Under the pieces are notes generated by a model. It made no database searches. It worked only from the letters and a program-made list of their open reading frames with translations, and was not told the origin of the DNA. From assembly GCF_000717185.1 (NCBI RefSeq), contig NZ_JNYE01000006.1:1-64000 (forward strand): DNA of 64,000 nucleotides, in the 5' to 3' direction. A program made the translations under genes and the position numbers. The DNA is from Kitasatospora phosalacinea (lineage in GTDB: Bacteria; Actinomycetota; Actinomycetes; Streptomycetales; Streptomycetaceae). Positions 1 through 8,976 of the stretch are shown here, piece after piece. Positions within the stretch are counted from its first letter, which is position 1; every line of letters begins with the position of its first letter.

Positions 1-110
1 AGTTCCCGGGCCCCTGACGTGCATGCCCGTGTGCCCGACAGTTCCCGGGCCCCTGACGTGCATGCCCGTGTGCCCGACAGTTCCCGGGCCCCTGATGTGC
101 GCACCCCTTA
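1..110. repeat. 39-bp tandem repeat, about 2.5 copies, running off the left edge
   Basis: A 39-bp unit beginning AGTTCCCGGGCCCCTGACGT is present at 1-39 and 40-78, with a decaying partial copy from 79 to about 100. It lies just downstream of the stop of the flavoprotein gene, so it probably belongs to an intergenic repeat cluster that continues outside the window. The reverse complement closely matches the repeat at 8977-9026. It resembles the short GC-rich intergenic repeats scattered through Streptomyces genomes. There are no unique spacers, so it is not a CRISPR array. Confidence 0.8.
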
Positions 111-2795
111 CGCGCCCTGCAGCGCCAGCCGCGCGTACGCCCGCACGTCCGCGTCCCCGTCCGCCAGCCGCTCCCGCAGCGCCGCGGTGACGCCCGCCTC
201 CGCGATCCCCGCCGCCATCGCCCGGACCGCGGCCTTGCGGACGTCCGCGTTCCCGTCCGCCGCCAGCGGGACGAGCGCGTCCCAGCGTCCGGCCGCGCCC
301 AGCACGCCCGCGGCGGCCTTCCGGACCTGCCAGGCCGCGTCCGGGCGCTCCGCGAGTTCCGCGAGCGCTCCGCCCAGCCCCGCCGCCGCGGTGAACGCCC
401 CCGCCCGCACCAGCGGGTCCGGGTCCCCGGCCAGGGCCGCCAGCACCTGCGCCGAGGCGGCGTCGCCGATCACCCCCAGCCCTTCGCCGACGGCGACCCG
501 CACCTCCCGGGCGGTGTCCGCCGCCCCGGCGGCCAGCGCGTCCGCCGCGTCCAGCGAGACCAGCCCGCGGACGGCCTGCAGCCGCACCGGGACCTCCCGG
601 TCCCGCAGGGCGGCCGCGAACAGCGGTACCGACCCGCCGCGCAGCACCCGGGCGAGTTCCAGGGCGCCCGCCCGCACCACCGGGTCGGCGGAGTCGGCCG
701 CGCCGGCCAGGGCGGGCCCCAGCGCGGGGTCGAGCACCTCCACGAGTTCGCGCAGGCCCGCGACGGCCGCGCCGCGGACCCGCCCGTCCGGGTCGCCGAG
801 CGCGGCGACCAGCGCGCGGCCGGTGCCGTCGGGGGTGTGTTCGGTGAGCGCGGCGACGGCGGCCAGGCGGACGTCCGGGTCGCGGTCGGTCAGGTAGTCG
901 ATGACCTCCGCTCCCTCCGCCCGCAGCACCTCCAGTACCCGTCCCTGCTCGCCTTCCTGCTCGCTCTCCTGCTCGCCTTCCTGCGGCTTCGCGACGCCCG
1001 CCGTCCCCGTCCCGCCCGCTGCGCCCGGGGCCGTCCCGGTGCGTCCGACGGCCATCGCCTCGACGGTGCCGAGCAGTTCGACCTCCCCGGCGGGGGGCTC
1101 CAGGCCGTCGACCGGGACGAGGTAGGGCGCGACCGGCCGGGTCAGGAACTCCATCGCGCCGTCGGCCCGCTTGCGCAGGTTGAGGTGCCGGAACCAGCGG
1201 GTGTCGTCCTGCGCGGGCCGGTCCAGGCGCTGGTGGTAGAGGCCCCAGCGGGACTCCTCCCGGGCGAGCGAGGCGCGCGCCGCCATCTCGGCGCAGTCCC
1301 GGATGAAGTCGACCTCGACCGCGCGCATGAGCTCGTGCGGGGTGCGGGCGCCGATCGCGGCGACCTCGCCGCGCATCCGCTCGAAGTGGTCGAGCGCGAC
1401 GGAGAGCCGGGCGCCGGTCTTCGGCGGGGCGACGTAGTCGTTGACGAAGCGCCGCAGCTTGTACTCGACCTGCTGCTGCGGCGGCCCGTCGGGGCGCTCC
1501 AGCGCCCGGTAGACCAGCCGGTGCGCCTCGGCGACCTGCTCCTTCGGCAACTGCGCCCGCTCGGACGGGAGTTGCGAGGCCGCGTGGGTCCCGGCCAGCT
1601 CGCCGAAGACGAACGCCCCGATCATGTAGTTGTGCGGGACGCAGGCCAGGTCACCGGCCGCGTACAGCCCGGGCACCGTGGTCGCGGCGTTCTCGTCCAC
1701 CCAGACGCCGCTGGCGCTGTGGCCGCCGCACAGGCCGATCTCGGAGATGTGCATCTCGACGTCGTGGGTGCGGTAGTCGTGGCCGCGCCCGGCGTGGAAG
1801 GTGCCCCGGCTGGGGCGTTCGGTGGTGTGCAGGATCGACTCCAGGGCCTGCACGGTCTCCTCCGGCAGGTGGGTGGTCCGCAGGTACACCGGGCCGCGCT
1901 CGGAGGCGAGTTCGACCGCGAACTCGGCCATCATCTGCCCCGACCAGTAGTCGGAGTCGACGAAGCGCTCGCCGTGCCGGTTGACCTGGTAGCCGCCGAA
2001 CGGGTTGGCGACGTACGCGCAGGCGGGGCCGTTGTAGTCCTTGATCAGCGGGTTGACCTGGAAGCACTCGATGCCGGAGAGCTCCGCGCCCGCGTGGTAC
2101 GCCATCGCGTAGCCGTCCCCGGCGTTGGTCGGGTTCTCGTAGGTGCCGTACAGGTAGCCGCTGGCGGGCAGCCCGAGCCGTCCGCACGGCCCGGTGGCCA
2201 GCACCACGGCCCCGGCCGAGACCAGCACGAACTCGCCGCTGCGGGTGTCGAACCCGGCCGCGCCGACCGCCCGCCCGCCCTCGGTGAGCACCCGCACCGG
2301 CATCACCCGGTTCTCGATGGTGACCCTCTCGCGCATCCGGCGCTCGCGCAGGACGCGGTACAGCACCTTCTTGACGTCCTTGCCCTCGGGCATCGGCAGC
2401 ACGTACGAGCCGGAGCGGTGCACCTGCCGGACCGCGTACTCGCCGTGCTCGTCCTTCTCGAACTTGACGCCGTAGCGCTCCAGCCGCTGCACCATGGCGA
2501 AGCCGCGCCGGGCGGTCTGCCGGACGGTGGCCTGGTTGACGATGCCGTCGTTGGCGCGGGTGATCTCGGCGACGTACGCGTCCGGGTCGGCCCGGCCGGG
2601 GACGATCGCGTTGTTGACGCCGTCCATGCCCATCGCGAGCGCCCCGGAGTGCCGCACGTGCGCCTTCTCCAGCAGCAGGACGCGCGCTCCGGCCTCGGCG
2701 GCGGCGATCGCGGCCATCGACCCGGCGGTGCCGCCGCCGACCACCAGGACGTCGCACTCCAGTCGGCGCGCCTCGCTGATCTCGGGTGTGCGCAT
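108..2795 (-). CDS. FAD-dependent oxidoreductase (fumarate/adenylylsulfate reductase flavoprotein type) fused to HEAT repeats
   Basis: The 895-residue product starts with a Rossmann FAD-binding motif (GGGTAG, residues 20-25) and continues as a flavoprotein of the fumarate reductase/succinate dehydrogenase/AprA superfamily (ATGPCGRLG, and a capping region up to about residue 600). A Glu/Gln/Gly-rich linker follows. Residues 620-895 then consist of repeated DPDVRxxAV-type helical units, i.e. HEAT or PBS-lyase-like repeats. It is the last gene of an operon with an ABC transporter and a two-cluster ferredoxin, so it probably oxidises or reduces the imported compound with electrons carried by that ferredoxin. 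The substrate is unknown; an organosulfur compound is the likeliest from the transporter type. The HEAT fusion is unusual for this flavoprotein family. Confidence 0.8.
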   Translation of the reverse strand: MRTPEISEARRLECDVLVVGGGTAGSMAAIAAAEAGARVLLLEKAHVRHSGALAMGMDGVNNAIVPGRADPDAYVAEITRANDGIVNQATVRQTARRGFAMVQRLERYGVKFEKDEHGEYAVRQVHRSGSYVLPMPEGKDVKKVLYRVLRERRMRERVTIENRVMPVRVLTEGGRAVGAAGFDTRSGEFVLVSAGAVVLATGPCGRLGLPASGYLYGTYENPTNAGDGYAMAYHAGAELSGIECFQVNPLIKDYNGPACAYVANPFGGYQVNRHGERFVDSDYWSGQMMAEFAVELASERGPVYLRTTHLPEETVQALESILHTTERPSRGTFHAGRGHDYRTHDVEMHISEIGLCGGHSASGVWVDENAATTVPGLYAAGDLACVPHNYMIGAFVFGELAGTHAASQLPSERAQLPKEQVAEAHRLVYRALERPDGPPQQQVEYKLRRFVNDYVAPPKTGARLSVALDHFERMRGEVAAIGARTPHELMRAVEVDFIRDCAEMAARASLAREESRWGLYHQRLDRPAQDDTRWFRHLNLRKRADGAMEFLTRPVAPYLVPVDGLEPPAGEVELLGTVEAMAVGRTGTAPGAAGGTGTAGVAKPQEGEQESEQEGEQGRVLEVLRAEGAEVIDYLTDRDPDVRLAAVAALTEHTPDGTGRALVAALGDPDGRVRGAAVAGLRELVEVLDPALGPALAGAADSADPVVRAGALELARVLRGGSVPLFAAALRDREVPVRLQAVRGLVSLDAADALAAGAADTAREVRVAVGEGLGVIGDAASAQVLAALAGDPDPLVRAGAFTAAAGLGGALAELAERPDAAWQVRKAAAGVLGAAGRWDALVPLAADGNADVRKAAVRAMAAGIAEAGVTAALRERLADGDADVRAYARLALQGA

Positions 2796-2827
2796 CTGCG
2801 GTGCCTCTCAAGTGTGTTCAGGTGCGT

Positions 2828-3544
2828 TCAGGTGTACTGGGCGAGCAGCAGCGCGCGCAGCGCGCTCCGGTCGGCCGAGGGGTCGCGCGGCGCGGGCACC
2901 TCGTGCAGGGCGGCCAGCGTGCCGCCGGACAGCACGGCGACCCGGTCGCCGAGCAGCAGCGCCTCGTCCACGTCGTGGGTGACGAAGACGACCGTGCAGC
3001 GCTCCTTCTGCCAGACGGCGAGCAGGAGTTGCTGCATCGCGGCGCGGGTCTGCGGGTCGAGCGCGCCGAACGGCTCGTCCATCAGCACGGCCCGCGGCGC
3101 ACCGGCCAACGCCCTCGCCAGCTGGACGCGTTGGCGCTGCCCGCCGGACAACTCCCTCGGCAGCCGCTCGCCGTGGTCGTCCAGGCCGACCCGGCCCAGC
3201 CAGTCGGCGACCGGGGCGCGCCGCTCGGCGCGCTTCAACCCGGCGATGGCCAGCGGAAGTTCGACGTTGCGGCGGACGGTGCGCCAGGGCAGCAGCCCGT
3301 CCTCCTGGAAGACCAGCGCCCGGTCGGCGCCGGGTCCGGTCAACGGCCGTCCGTCGGCCAGCAGTTCGCCGCCGGTGGGCCGCAGCAGCCCGGCCAGCGC
3401 CCGCAGCAGGGTCGACTTGCCGCAGCCGGACGGGCCGAGCACCGTCAGCACCTCGCCCGGCGCGACGTCCAACTCGACGCCCCGCAGGACCGGTTGCCCC
3501 GGGTGGCCGACGCTCAGGCCGCGCGCGGTCAGTCGCAGGCTCAT
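2828..3544 (-). CDS. ABC transporter ATP-binding protein, sulfonate/taurine/nitrate type
   Basis: This 238-residue ATPase has Walker A GPSGCGKS, a Q-loop (VFQEDGLLPW), the signature LSGGQ and Walker B VLMDEP followed by an H-loop (VFVTHD). The pattern fits the SsuB/TauB/NrtD family. The ATG at 3544 overlaps the permease stop by an ATGA tetranucleotide, which fixes this start over longer upstream reading. It powers the permease encoded directly upstream. Substrate class is inferred from family resemblance only. Confidence 0.9.
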   Translation of the reverse strand: MSLRLTARGLSVGHPGQPVLRGVELDVAPGEVLTVLGPSGCGKSTLLRALAGLLRPTGGELLADGRPLTGPGADRALVFQEDGLLPWRTVRRNVELPLAIAGLKRAERRAPVADWLGRVGLDDHGERLPRELSGGQRQRVQLARALAGAPRAVLMDEPFGALDPQTRAAMQQLLLAVWQKERCTVVFVTHDVDEALLLGDRVAVLSGGTLAALHEVPAPRDPSADRSALRALLLAQYT

Positions 3545-4326
3545 GCCCGCACCCCCGCAGGAGCCGGCGCGGGCAGCCAGCGGGTGAGCCGCCGCCCGAG
3601 CAGTTCGACCGCGCCGGAGGTGGCCCAGCCGAGCAGCCCGATGGTGGCCATCCCGACGAACACCCCCGGGTAGTCGAGCACGGTGTACGCGGACCAGGTG
3701 CGGTAGCCGACGCCGTACTGGCCGGAGACCATCTCGGCGGAGATCACGCAGATCCAGGAGACGCCCAGGCCGACCGACAGCCCGCCGACCACCCCGGGCA
3801 GCGCGCCCGGCAGCACCACGCCGAACAGCACCCGGCCCGTTCCGCCGCCCATCGTGCGCACCGCCTCCTCCCAGCGCGGCGGCACCGCCCGCACCGCGTG
3901 CCGGGTGGCCACCGTGACCGGGAAGAACGCGGCGGCGCAGGTGATGAACACGATGCCCTGCTCGTTCTCCGGGAACAGCATGATCGCGACCGGGACGAGC
4001 GCGATCGCCGGGATCGGCCGGACCAGCTCCAGCACCGGGCCGATCAGGTCGGCGGCGGTGCGCGAGCGGGCGGTCAGCACCCCGGCGGTGACGCCGAGCA
4101 GCGCGGCCAGCGCGAAGCCGGTGGAGATCCGCCGCAGGCTGTCGGCCAGGTCCTGCCAGTACACGGCGGTGCCGAGCTGCACCTTCAGCGCGTCGGCGAC
4201 CTCCAGCACGGTCGGCAGGTGGTCGAAGCGCACCCAGGCCTGCACCTTCCAGGCGGTGAGCGCCTGCCACAGCCCCAGGAAGCCGAGCAGCGCCGCCGCC
4301 CGCAGCAGCCTGCGCCGCGCGGTCAC
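3541..4326 (-). CDS. ABC transporter permease, SsuC/TauC type
   Basis: The 261-residue membrane protein has about six hydrophobic segments and a cytoplasmic EAA-type loop (EEAVRTMGGGTGR...LPGALPG) that couples to the ATPase. The GTG start at 4326 overlaps the stop of the substrate-binding-protein gene (GTGA), and its own stop overlaps the ATPase start (ATGA), so all three are translationally coupled. The family transports aliphatic sulfonates, taurine, nitrate or related small anions. Confidence 0.9.
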   Translation of the reverse strand: MTARRRLLRAAALLGFLGLWQALTAWKVQAWVRFDHLPTVLEVADALKVQLGTAVYWQDLADSLRRISTGFALAALLGVTAGVLTARSRTAADLIGPVLELVRPIPAIALVPVAIMLFPENEQGIVFITCAAAFFPVTVATRHAVRAVPPRWEEAVRTMGGGTGRVLFGVVLPGALPGVVGGLSVGLGVSWICVISAEMVSGQYGVGYRTWSAYTVLDYPGVFVGMATIGLLGWATSGAVELLGRRLTRWLPAPAPAGVRA

Positions 4327-5714
4327 GAGGCGTCCAGCGCTTGCTGGTAGGTCAGCCGGACGGCGGACGGGTGGGCGGCCAGGTAGGCCCCGGCGCCGTC
4401 CTCGGTGGTGAAGGGCTTGAACGCGTCGCCGTCCCGGACCCACCAGTCCTGGTCGGCGAACCAGCGGGTGCCGGTGGCCGCGTCGGGCACGTAGGCGGCC
4501 CGCAGCTTGCCGGTGCCCGAAGCCGCACCGGCCTTCACGGCCCTGAGCAGGCAGGTCGGGTCGGCGGCCGGACGGGTGGACTGCTCGCCCTCGTACCAGA
4601 GCTCCCCGGCCAGCGCGGGGTCGGTGACGGGCCGGTCGCAGACCGCGTCGGTGCCGGTGATCCGGGCGGGTTCGCCGTCGGTGACGCCGGAGTCCCTCAG
4701 GTAGGACGGGTCGGTGAAGCGGTCCAGGTCGAGCGCCTTGAGCACGCCGACCGAGGCCAGGAACGGGACGTCCGCGCGCATCGCGTCCAGCAGCCGCGGG
4801 TCGAGGGCGGTGGCGAAGGTGGCGACGCCGTTGGGCCCGTTGTACAGGTACACCACCTCGGGCGGCAGGCCGGTGGCCTCGGCGACGGCCTGCGCGGCGG
4901 CCAGCGGGTGCTGGTTGAGGTCGCGGGTGGCGGCGTCCTGGGCGCGCAGGAAGGCCCGGACGACGTCGGGGTGCGCGGTGCCGAACTTCTGCCGCACCAC
5001 CACGCCGTGCAGGGTAGGCCGGCCGAGCGCCGCGCCGTCGTACAGCAGCCGCCCGTCCCCGGCGAACACCACCGCGGCCGGCCAGGCCACGAACTGGGCC
5101 AGCGCGTCCACGCCGTGCGCCTTCAGGGCGGAGGCGCCGACGGCCGGCTGCTGGTTCTGCTTCTGGATGTCGGACTCGGCGACCCCGGCCTTCGCCAGGG
5201 CCTGCACCAGGGTGCCGTCGGAGGCCGAACCGACCGAGCTGGAGACCTTCTTGCCCTTCAGGTCGGCCAGCGTGTGCGCGGGCGAGTCCTTCGGCACCAC
5301 CACGGAGTTGAGCGCGCCGAGCAGGTTGTAGCCGGTCACCGAGACCAGCCGGGTGCCGGGCCCGCCGGCCGCCTGGGCCCGGGAGCCGTTGATCAGCAGC
5401 GGGTAGTCGCCCATCGAACCGATGTCGATCTTGTCGGCGAGCATCTGCGCGGTGATCGGCGCGCCCGCGTCGTAGTCCTGCCAGACCACCTCGTAGTGCC
5501 GGCCGTCCTGCCTCCCCAGCTCGGCGAGCTGCTGCTCGAAGTAGCCGCGGGCCCGCAGCAGCGTCCCGGCGGTGACGGTGTTGATGGTCTTCGACTGGTA
5601 GCCGACCACCACCTCGACGGTCTTCGGGTCGCCCCCCGAGGAGTACCCGGCGGCCCCCGCGAGCAGCGCCGAGACCGCCGCCAGCACACCCAACTTCCTT
5701 ACTGCACGAGACAT
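4323..5714 (-). CDS. ABC transporter substrate-binding protein (SsuA/TauA/NrtA-like)
   Basis: The product has 463 residues. An Arg/Lys-containing N-terminus and hydrophobic stretch (MSRAVRKLGVLAAVSALLAG) form an export signal, and the mature part has periplasmic-binding features (VVVGYQSKTINT near the start, DLKGKKV). The ATG at 5714 is preceded by GAGG at suitable distance, favouring it over the ATG at 5723. Where a lipobox Cys would be expected (AGAAG-Y-SSGG) there is a Tyr codon TAC, one base from TGC, so lipid anchoring may be lost. The C-terminal extension is longer than in SsuA. It is the receptor of the transporter that follows. Confidence 0.88.
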   Translation of the reverse strand: MSRAVRKLGVLAAVSALLAGAAGYSSGGDPKTVEVVVGYQSKTINTVTAGTLLRARGYFEQQLAELGRQDGRHYEVVWQDYDAGAPITAQMLADKIDIGSMGDYPLLINGSRAQAAGGPGTRLVSVTGYNLLGALNSVVVPKDSPAHTLADLKGKKVSSSVGSASDGTLVQALAKAGVAESDIQKQNQQPAVGASALKAHGVDALAQFVAWPAAVVFAGDGRLLYDGAALGRPTLHGVVVRQKFGTAHPDVVRAFLRAQDAATRDLNQHPLAAAQAVAEATGLPPEVVYLYNGPNGVATFATALDPRLLDAMRADVPFLASVGVLKALDLDRFTDPSYLRDSGVTDGEPARITGTDAVCDRPVTDPALAGELWYEGEQSTRPAADPTCLLRAVKAGAASGTGKLRAAYVPDAATGTRWFADQDWWVRDGDAFKPFTTEDGAGAYLAAHPSAVRLTYQQALDAS

Positions 5715-5725
5715 GTGACGCATCC

Positions 5726-5953
5726 TCAACGAATCAGGTAGGGCATGTTGACGGTGACCGCCCCGGTGGGGCAGCGGGCGGCACAGGGGCCGCAGTACCA
5801 GCACTCGTCCACGTGCATGTACGCGGTGCCGTCCTGCTCGTCGATCGCCAGCGAGTCCAGCGGGCACATGTCGACGCACAGGGTGCAGCCGGCGATGCAC
5901 AGCGAGGCGTCGATGGTCACGGGCACGTCGGTGCGGTGGTCGGCGAGCGCCAT
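5726..5953 (-). CDS. 2x[4Fe-4S] ferredoxin (AprB-like)
   Basis: This 75-residue protein has two cysteine sets for [4Fe-4S] clusters, CIAGCTLCVDMCP near residues 19-31 and CWYCGPCAARCP near 51-62. Such small ferredoxins pair with flavoproteins of the AprA type, and the flavoprotein is the last gene of this operon. It is the first gene after the GntR regulator and ends 11 bp before the binding-protein start. Its likely role is electron transfer to or from the flavoprotein. Confidence 0.9.
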   Translation of the reverse strand: MALADHRTDVPVTIDASLCIAGCTLCVDMCPLDSLAIDEQDGTAYMHVDECWYCGPCAARCPTGAVTVNMPYLIR

Positions 5954-5998
5954 CGGTCCAACTCCAGGGTGAGGAAGGCGATTTCGGGGTGAGAAAGG

Positions 5999-6763
5999 TC
6001 AGGACAGGTCGCGCAGCAGGCGGCCGCGCATGGCCAGCCGGTCGCCGCGGAAGCGCACGTACTCCAGGTCCACCGGCCGTCCGTCGGCCAGCGTGGTGAG
6101 CCGCTCCAGCATCAACAGGGCCGCACCGCGCGGAACTTCGAGCACGGCGGCGGAGTGCGCGTCGGCGTTGACGGCCTCCAGGGTGATGTCCGCGGAGCCC
6201 AGCGGCTGCCCGGCGGCCTCCTCGATCAGCCGGAACACGTCCCGGTGGGCGAGGTCGGCGGGCGCCAGCAGCGCGCCGATGTCCGGCGCCAGGTAGGTCA
6301 GGTCCAGCGACAGCGGCAGCCCGTTCAGACGGCGCAGCCGCTCCACGTACACCACGTCCGCCCCGTCCGGCAGGCCGAACCGGCGGGCCACCGCCCCCGG
6401 CGCCCGGACCGGGCCGAACGAGCGGACCTCGTTGACCACCTCGCCGTGCTCGTGCAGGGTCTCGGCCAGGCCCTCCAGCCGGTTCAGCCCGTGCGGCACC
6501 TTCTCGGCCGCCACCAGCGTCCCCGACCCCGGCACCCGGCGCACCAGGCCCTCCCCGCGCAGCAGGTCCAGCGCCTGCCGCACGGTGTTCCGGGAGGCCC
6601 CGAACTCCTGCGCCAGTGCGTCCTCGTGCGGCAGCGGCCCCGTCCCGAACGCCTCGCTCAGCACCTGCTGCCGCAGCACGTCCGCGACCTGCCGGGCCCG
6701 GTCGGCCCGCGGCCGCCTGGCCGCGCCACTGCTCCGGCTGCGAACGGTGTTCTCGCTGGTCAT
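5999..6763 (-). CDS. GntR family (HutC/UTRA) transcriptional regulator
   Basis: The product has 254 residues. The N-terminal winged helix contains ALAQEFGASRNTVRQALDLLRGEG, the GntR signature, and the C-terminal half is a UTRA-type ligand-binding domain (ERLRRLNGLPLSLDLTYL). The ATG at 6763 is preceded by GGAG eight bases upstream. It lies 45 bp upstream of the ferredoxin gene on the same strand and probably controls the transporter/oxidoreductase operon in response to its substrate. Confidence 0.9.
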   Translation of the reverse strand: MTSENTVRSRSSGAARRPRADRARQVADVLRQQVLSEAFGTGPLPHEDALAQEFGASRNTVRQALDLLRGEGLVRRVPGSGTLVAAEKVPHGLNRLEGLAETLHEHGEVVNEVRSFGPVRAPGAVARRFGLPDGADVVYVERLRRLNGLPLSLDLTYLAPDIGALLAPADLAHRDVFRLIEEAAGQPLGSADITLEAVNADAHSAAVLEVPRGAALLMLERLTTLADGRPVDLEYVRFRGDRLAMRGRLLRDLS

Positions 6764-6987
6764 CGGGTCTGCTCCGGCCCTCGGCTGCGCTGTCGGCGGC
6801 AACCCTAGGGCCGGGGCGCCCCGGTTTTCGTTGCCGCACCATTACGCCACCTGACGGCCCGTCGGAACCGCCCCCCACCTGCGCGGACGCCCTCCCCGCC
6901 GGATGAACCGCCACCCGCCGCGCCGATGCGCGATCCTGGAGGGGAGGAGCCACGAGAAGAGCCACCACGAGCGGAACGGGGAACACG

Positions 6988-7365
6988 ATGATCGGCACAC
7001 TGCAGTGCGTGGTGCTGGACTGCCACTACCCGGCGGGCCTGGCCCAGTTCTACGCGGCCCTGCTCGGCGGCGAGGTGGACCGCCCCGACCCGCGCTGGAC
7101 GCTGGACGAGGACTGGTCCACCGTCCACCTGCCCGACGGCCGGGTGCTCGGCTTCCAGCGGGCCGAGGACTACCGCCCGCCGATCTGGCCCGACCCGGCC
7201 CACCCGCAGCAGTTCCACCTGGACGTCGAGGTCGAGGACTACGCCGCCGCCGAGGCCGCGGTGGTCGCCCTCGGCGCCGAGCCCAGGGCCCGCCACGACA
7301 GGTGGGGGGTCTTCACCGACCCGGCCGGCCACCCGTTCTGCCTGGTCCCGCGGCACTCCGCCTGA
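6988..7365 (+). CDS. VOC superfamily (glyoxalase-like) protein
   Basis: This 125-residue protein matches the short glyoxalase/bleomycin-resistance-like family common in actinomycetes: an N-terminal beta-alpha unit with CHYPAGLAQFYAALLGGEV, a central QQFHLDVEVEDYAAAE and a C-terminal FTDPAGHPFCLVP. The first half supplies metal-ligand candidates (H in DCHYP, H in FHLDVEV). It stands alone and converges with the MOSC gene, whose stop abuts its own. The substrate is unknown. Confidence 0.85.
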   Translation: MIGTLQCVVLDCHYPAGLAQFYAALLGGEVDRPDPRWTLDEDWSTVHLPDGRVLGFQRAEDYRPPIWPDPAHPQQFHLDVEVEDYAAAEAAVVALGAEPRARHDRWGVFTDPAGHPFCLVPRHSA

Positions 7366-8076
7366 TCACGCCAGCGACAGCGCGTCCCCGACCCGCAGCA
7401 GGCCCGGCCGGGCCACCGTGGCCAGCGCGGCCAGCTCGGTGCTCCGCTCGTGCGCGATCGTCTTCAGGATCTCCGGCGCGTGCGGCAGCCCGGGCTGCGC
7501 CGCCCCCACCATCGCGCACCGCACGCTGGCCCGGACGAACGCCAGCCGCACCCCGCCCTTCACCCGGCCCTCCCGGCCGGACCAGCCGTCCTCGGCGAAC
7601 GGCGGCGTCCCCGGCGGGGTGCGCAGCAGCACGTTCGGCCGGAACCGGCGCTCGTCCACCACCGTCGTGGGCACCGCCCGCGCCATCCAGTCCAGGGTGG
7701 CGGTGGTCAGCACGCTGACCGGCAGCTCGTCGAAGTGCGAGACGGCGTCCTCGCGGGCCAGGCCGACGTCCTCCTGCTCCAGGTAGGCGCGCAGGAAGGC
7801 GTCCGGGTCCGGCACCGGCATGCCCAGCGGGTCGAACAGCTCGGGGCCGTCGATCCGGGTGCCCAGCCGGGCGCTCAGCCGCAGCAGGCCGTCCATCCGG
7901 CGGAAGCGCCGGGTGTTCTTCCCCGACCCCAGCTTCCCGGCCCCGTCGCGCACCGCGTACAGGCGGTCGCCGACCAGGCCGCGCTCCTCGACCGCGACGG
8001 AGTCGAGCAACTCGCCGCCCGTGGACTTCACGGGGTAGCGCCACAAGCGCTCGACCACACCGACGATCTCAGGCAT
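7366..8076 (-). CDS. MOSC domain protein
   Basis: The product has 236 residues. Its N-terminal MOSC beta-barrel part (LWRYPVKSTGGE, GDRLYAV) is followed by the MOSC domain with the conserved cysteine in VRASVRCAMVG. MOSC proteins bind molybdenum cofactor or transfer sulfur, and stand-alone forms include enzymes that reduce N-hydroxylated compounds. There is no molybdoenzyme next to it, so its partner cannot be inferred from context. Confidence 0.87.
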   Translation of the reverse strand: MPEIVGVVERLWRYPVKSTGGELLDSVAVEERGLVGDRLYAVRDGAGKLGSGKNTRRFRRMDGLLRLSARLGTRIDGPELFDPLGMPVPDPDAFLRAYLEQEDVGLAREDAVSHFDELPVSVLTTATLDWMARAVPTTVVDERRFRPNVLLRTPPGTPPFAEDGWSGREGRVKGGVRLAFVRASVRCAMVGAAQPGLPHAPEILKTIAHERSTELAALATVARPGLLRVGDALSLA

Positions 8077-8194
8077 GGCGGGAGCCTAGCGGTGCGCTCC
8101 CGGGATGGTCTAGACCAAGTCGTGGAGCCGACCCGCCCGTTGGCGCCCCGCCGGCCCTCGCCGCGCTCGGCCGCCCGCGCTCGGCGTCCCGCGC

Positions 8195-8935
8195 TCAGCC
8201 GATCCGCGCCACCGCCCGCACCGGCGCCCCGTCCGCCGCCGTCAGCCGCAGCGGGAACAGCGACACCTCCACCGGCACCCCCGCCGCCTGCGCCGCCAGC
8301 AGCGCCGACAGGTCCGTCAGGTTCTCCGCGATCACCCCGCCGCCCTCCGGCCCCAGCAGCACCCGGTGCGCGGCCAGCGTCGCCTGCTCCGGCTCGGGGT
8401 CGTGCTCGTCCGCCAACTCGGCCAGCAGACTGGCCACTTCGGGATCGGACGGCCCCGGGTCCGGGGTCGGGTCCACCGAGAGCGCGTCGATGCCCACCGT
8501 CCGGACCCCGGCCGCGACGACGGCCGCCGCCGCCTCCGCGGTCAGGTAGGGGTGCGCGAAGTAGCGGTCCGTCCCCCAGTACCGCGGCCACCCCGTCGCC
8601 AGCAGCAGCACCGTCCCGGGCCCGGAGAGCGCCAGCGCGTCCGCCAGGTGCGCCGCCGTGATCTCCCCGCGGGCCGGCAGCCCCCGCAGGTCCACCACCA
8701 CCGCGGGCCCGGTGAACAGCTCCAGCGGCAGCCCGTCCAGGGTCGGCCACCGCACGTCCAGGTGGTAGGGGGCGTCCACGTGCGTCCCGGTCTGCGACCC
8801 CAGGTGCACCGCCAGCACGTTCACCCCCTCGCCCTCCACCGTCAGCGCCGCCCGCAACTCCACGCCCGGGTCCCCCGGGTACACCGGCATCCCGGACACC
8901 ACCGGATGCGTCAGGTCCACCAACTCCGCTGCCAT
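8195..8935 (-). CDS. Cyclase family protein (kynurenine-formamidase-like hydrolase)
   Basis: This 246-residue protein has the metal-binding signature of the cyclase/KynB family (HLGSQTGTHVDAPYH) and an initial DLTHPVVSGMPVYPGDP. The family hydrolyses amide or ester bonds using divalent metals. The start at 8935 follows a short purine-rich stretch; a GTG 81 bases upstream is also possible but would run through the dispersed repeat. It is monocistronic and divergent from ubiX. The substrate is undetermined. Confidence 0.85.
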   Translation of the reverse strand: MAAELVDLTHPVVSGMPVYPGDPGVELRAALTVEGEGVNVLAVHLGSQTGTHVDAPYHLDVRWPTLDGLPLELFTGPAVVVDLRGLPARGEITAAHLADALALSGPGTVLLLATGWPRYWGTDRYFAHPYLTAEAAAAVVAAGVRTVGIDALSVDPTPDPGPSDPEVASLLAELADEHDPEPEQATLAAHRVLLGPEGGGVIAENLTDLSALLAAQAAGVPVEVSLFPLRLTAADGAPVRAVARIG

Positions 8936-8976
8936 GCCCCCATTCTGTCCCCGAGGGGAAGAGGAGGGCGCGTATT

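Noticed and set aside
1..110. Possible CRISPR array
   Set aside because: Only about 2.5 identical units directly abutting with no spacers, and no cas genes.
837..3587. 916-codon plus-strand frame opposite the flavoprotein and ABC ATPase
   Set aside because: Both minus-strand genes have clear motifs; the frame is their complement.
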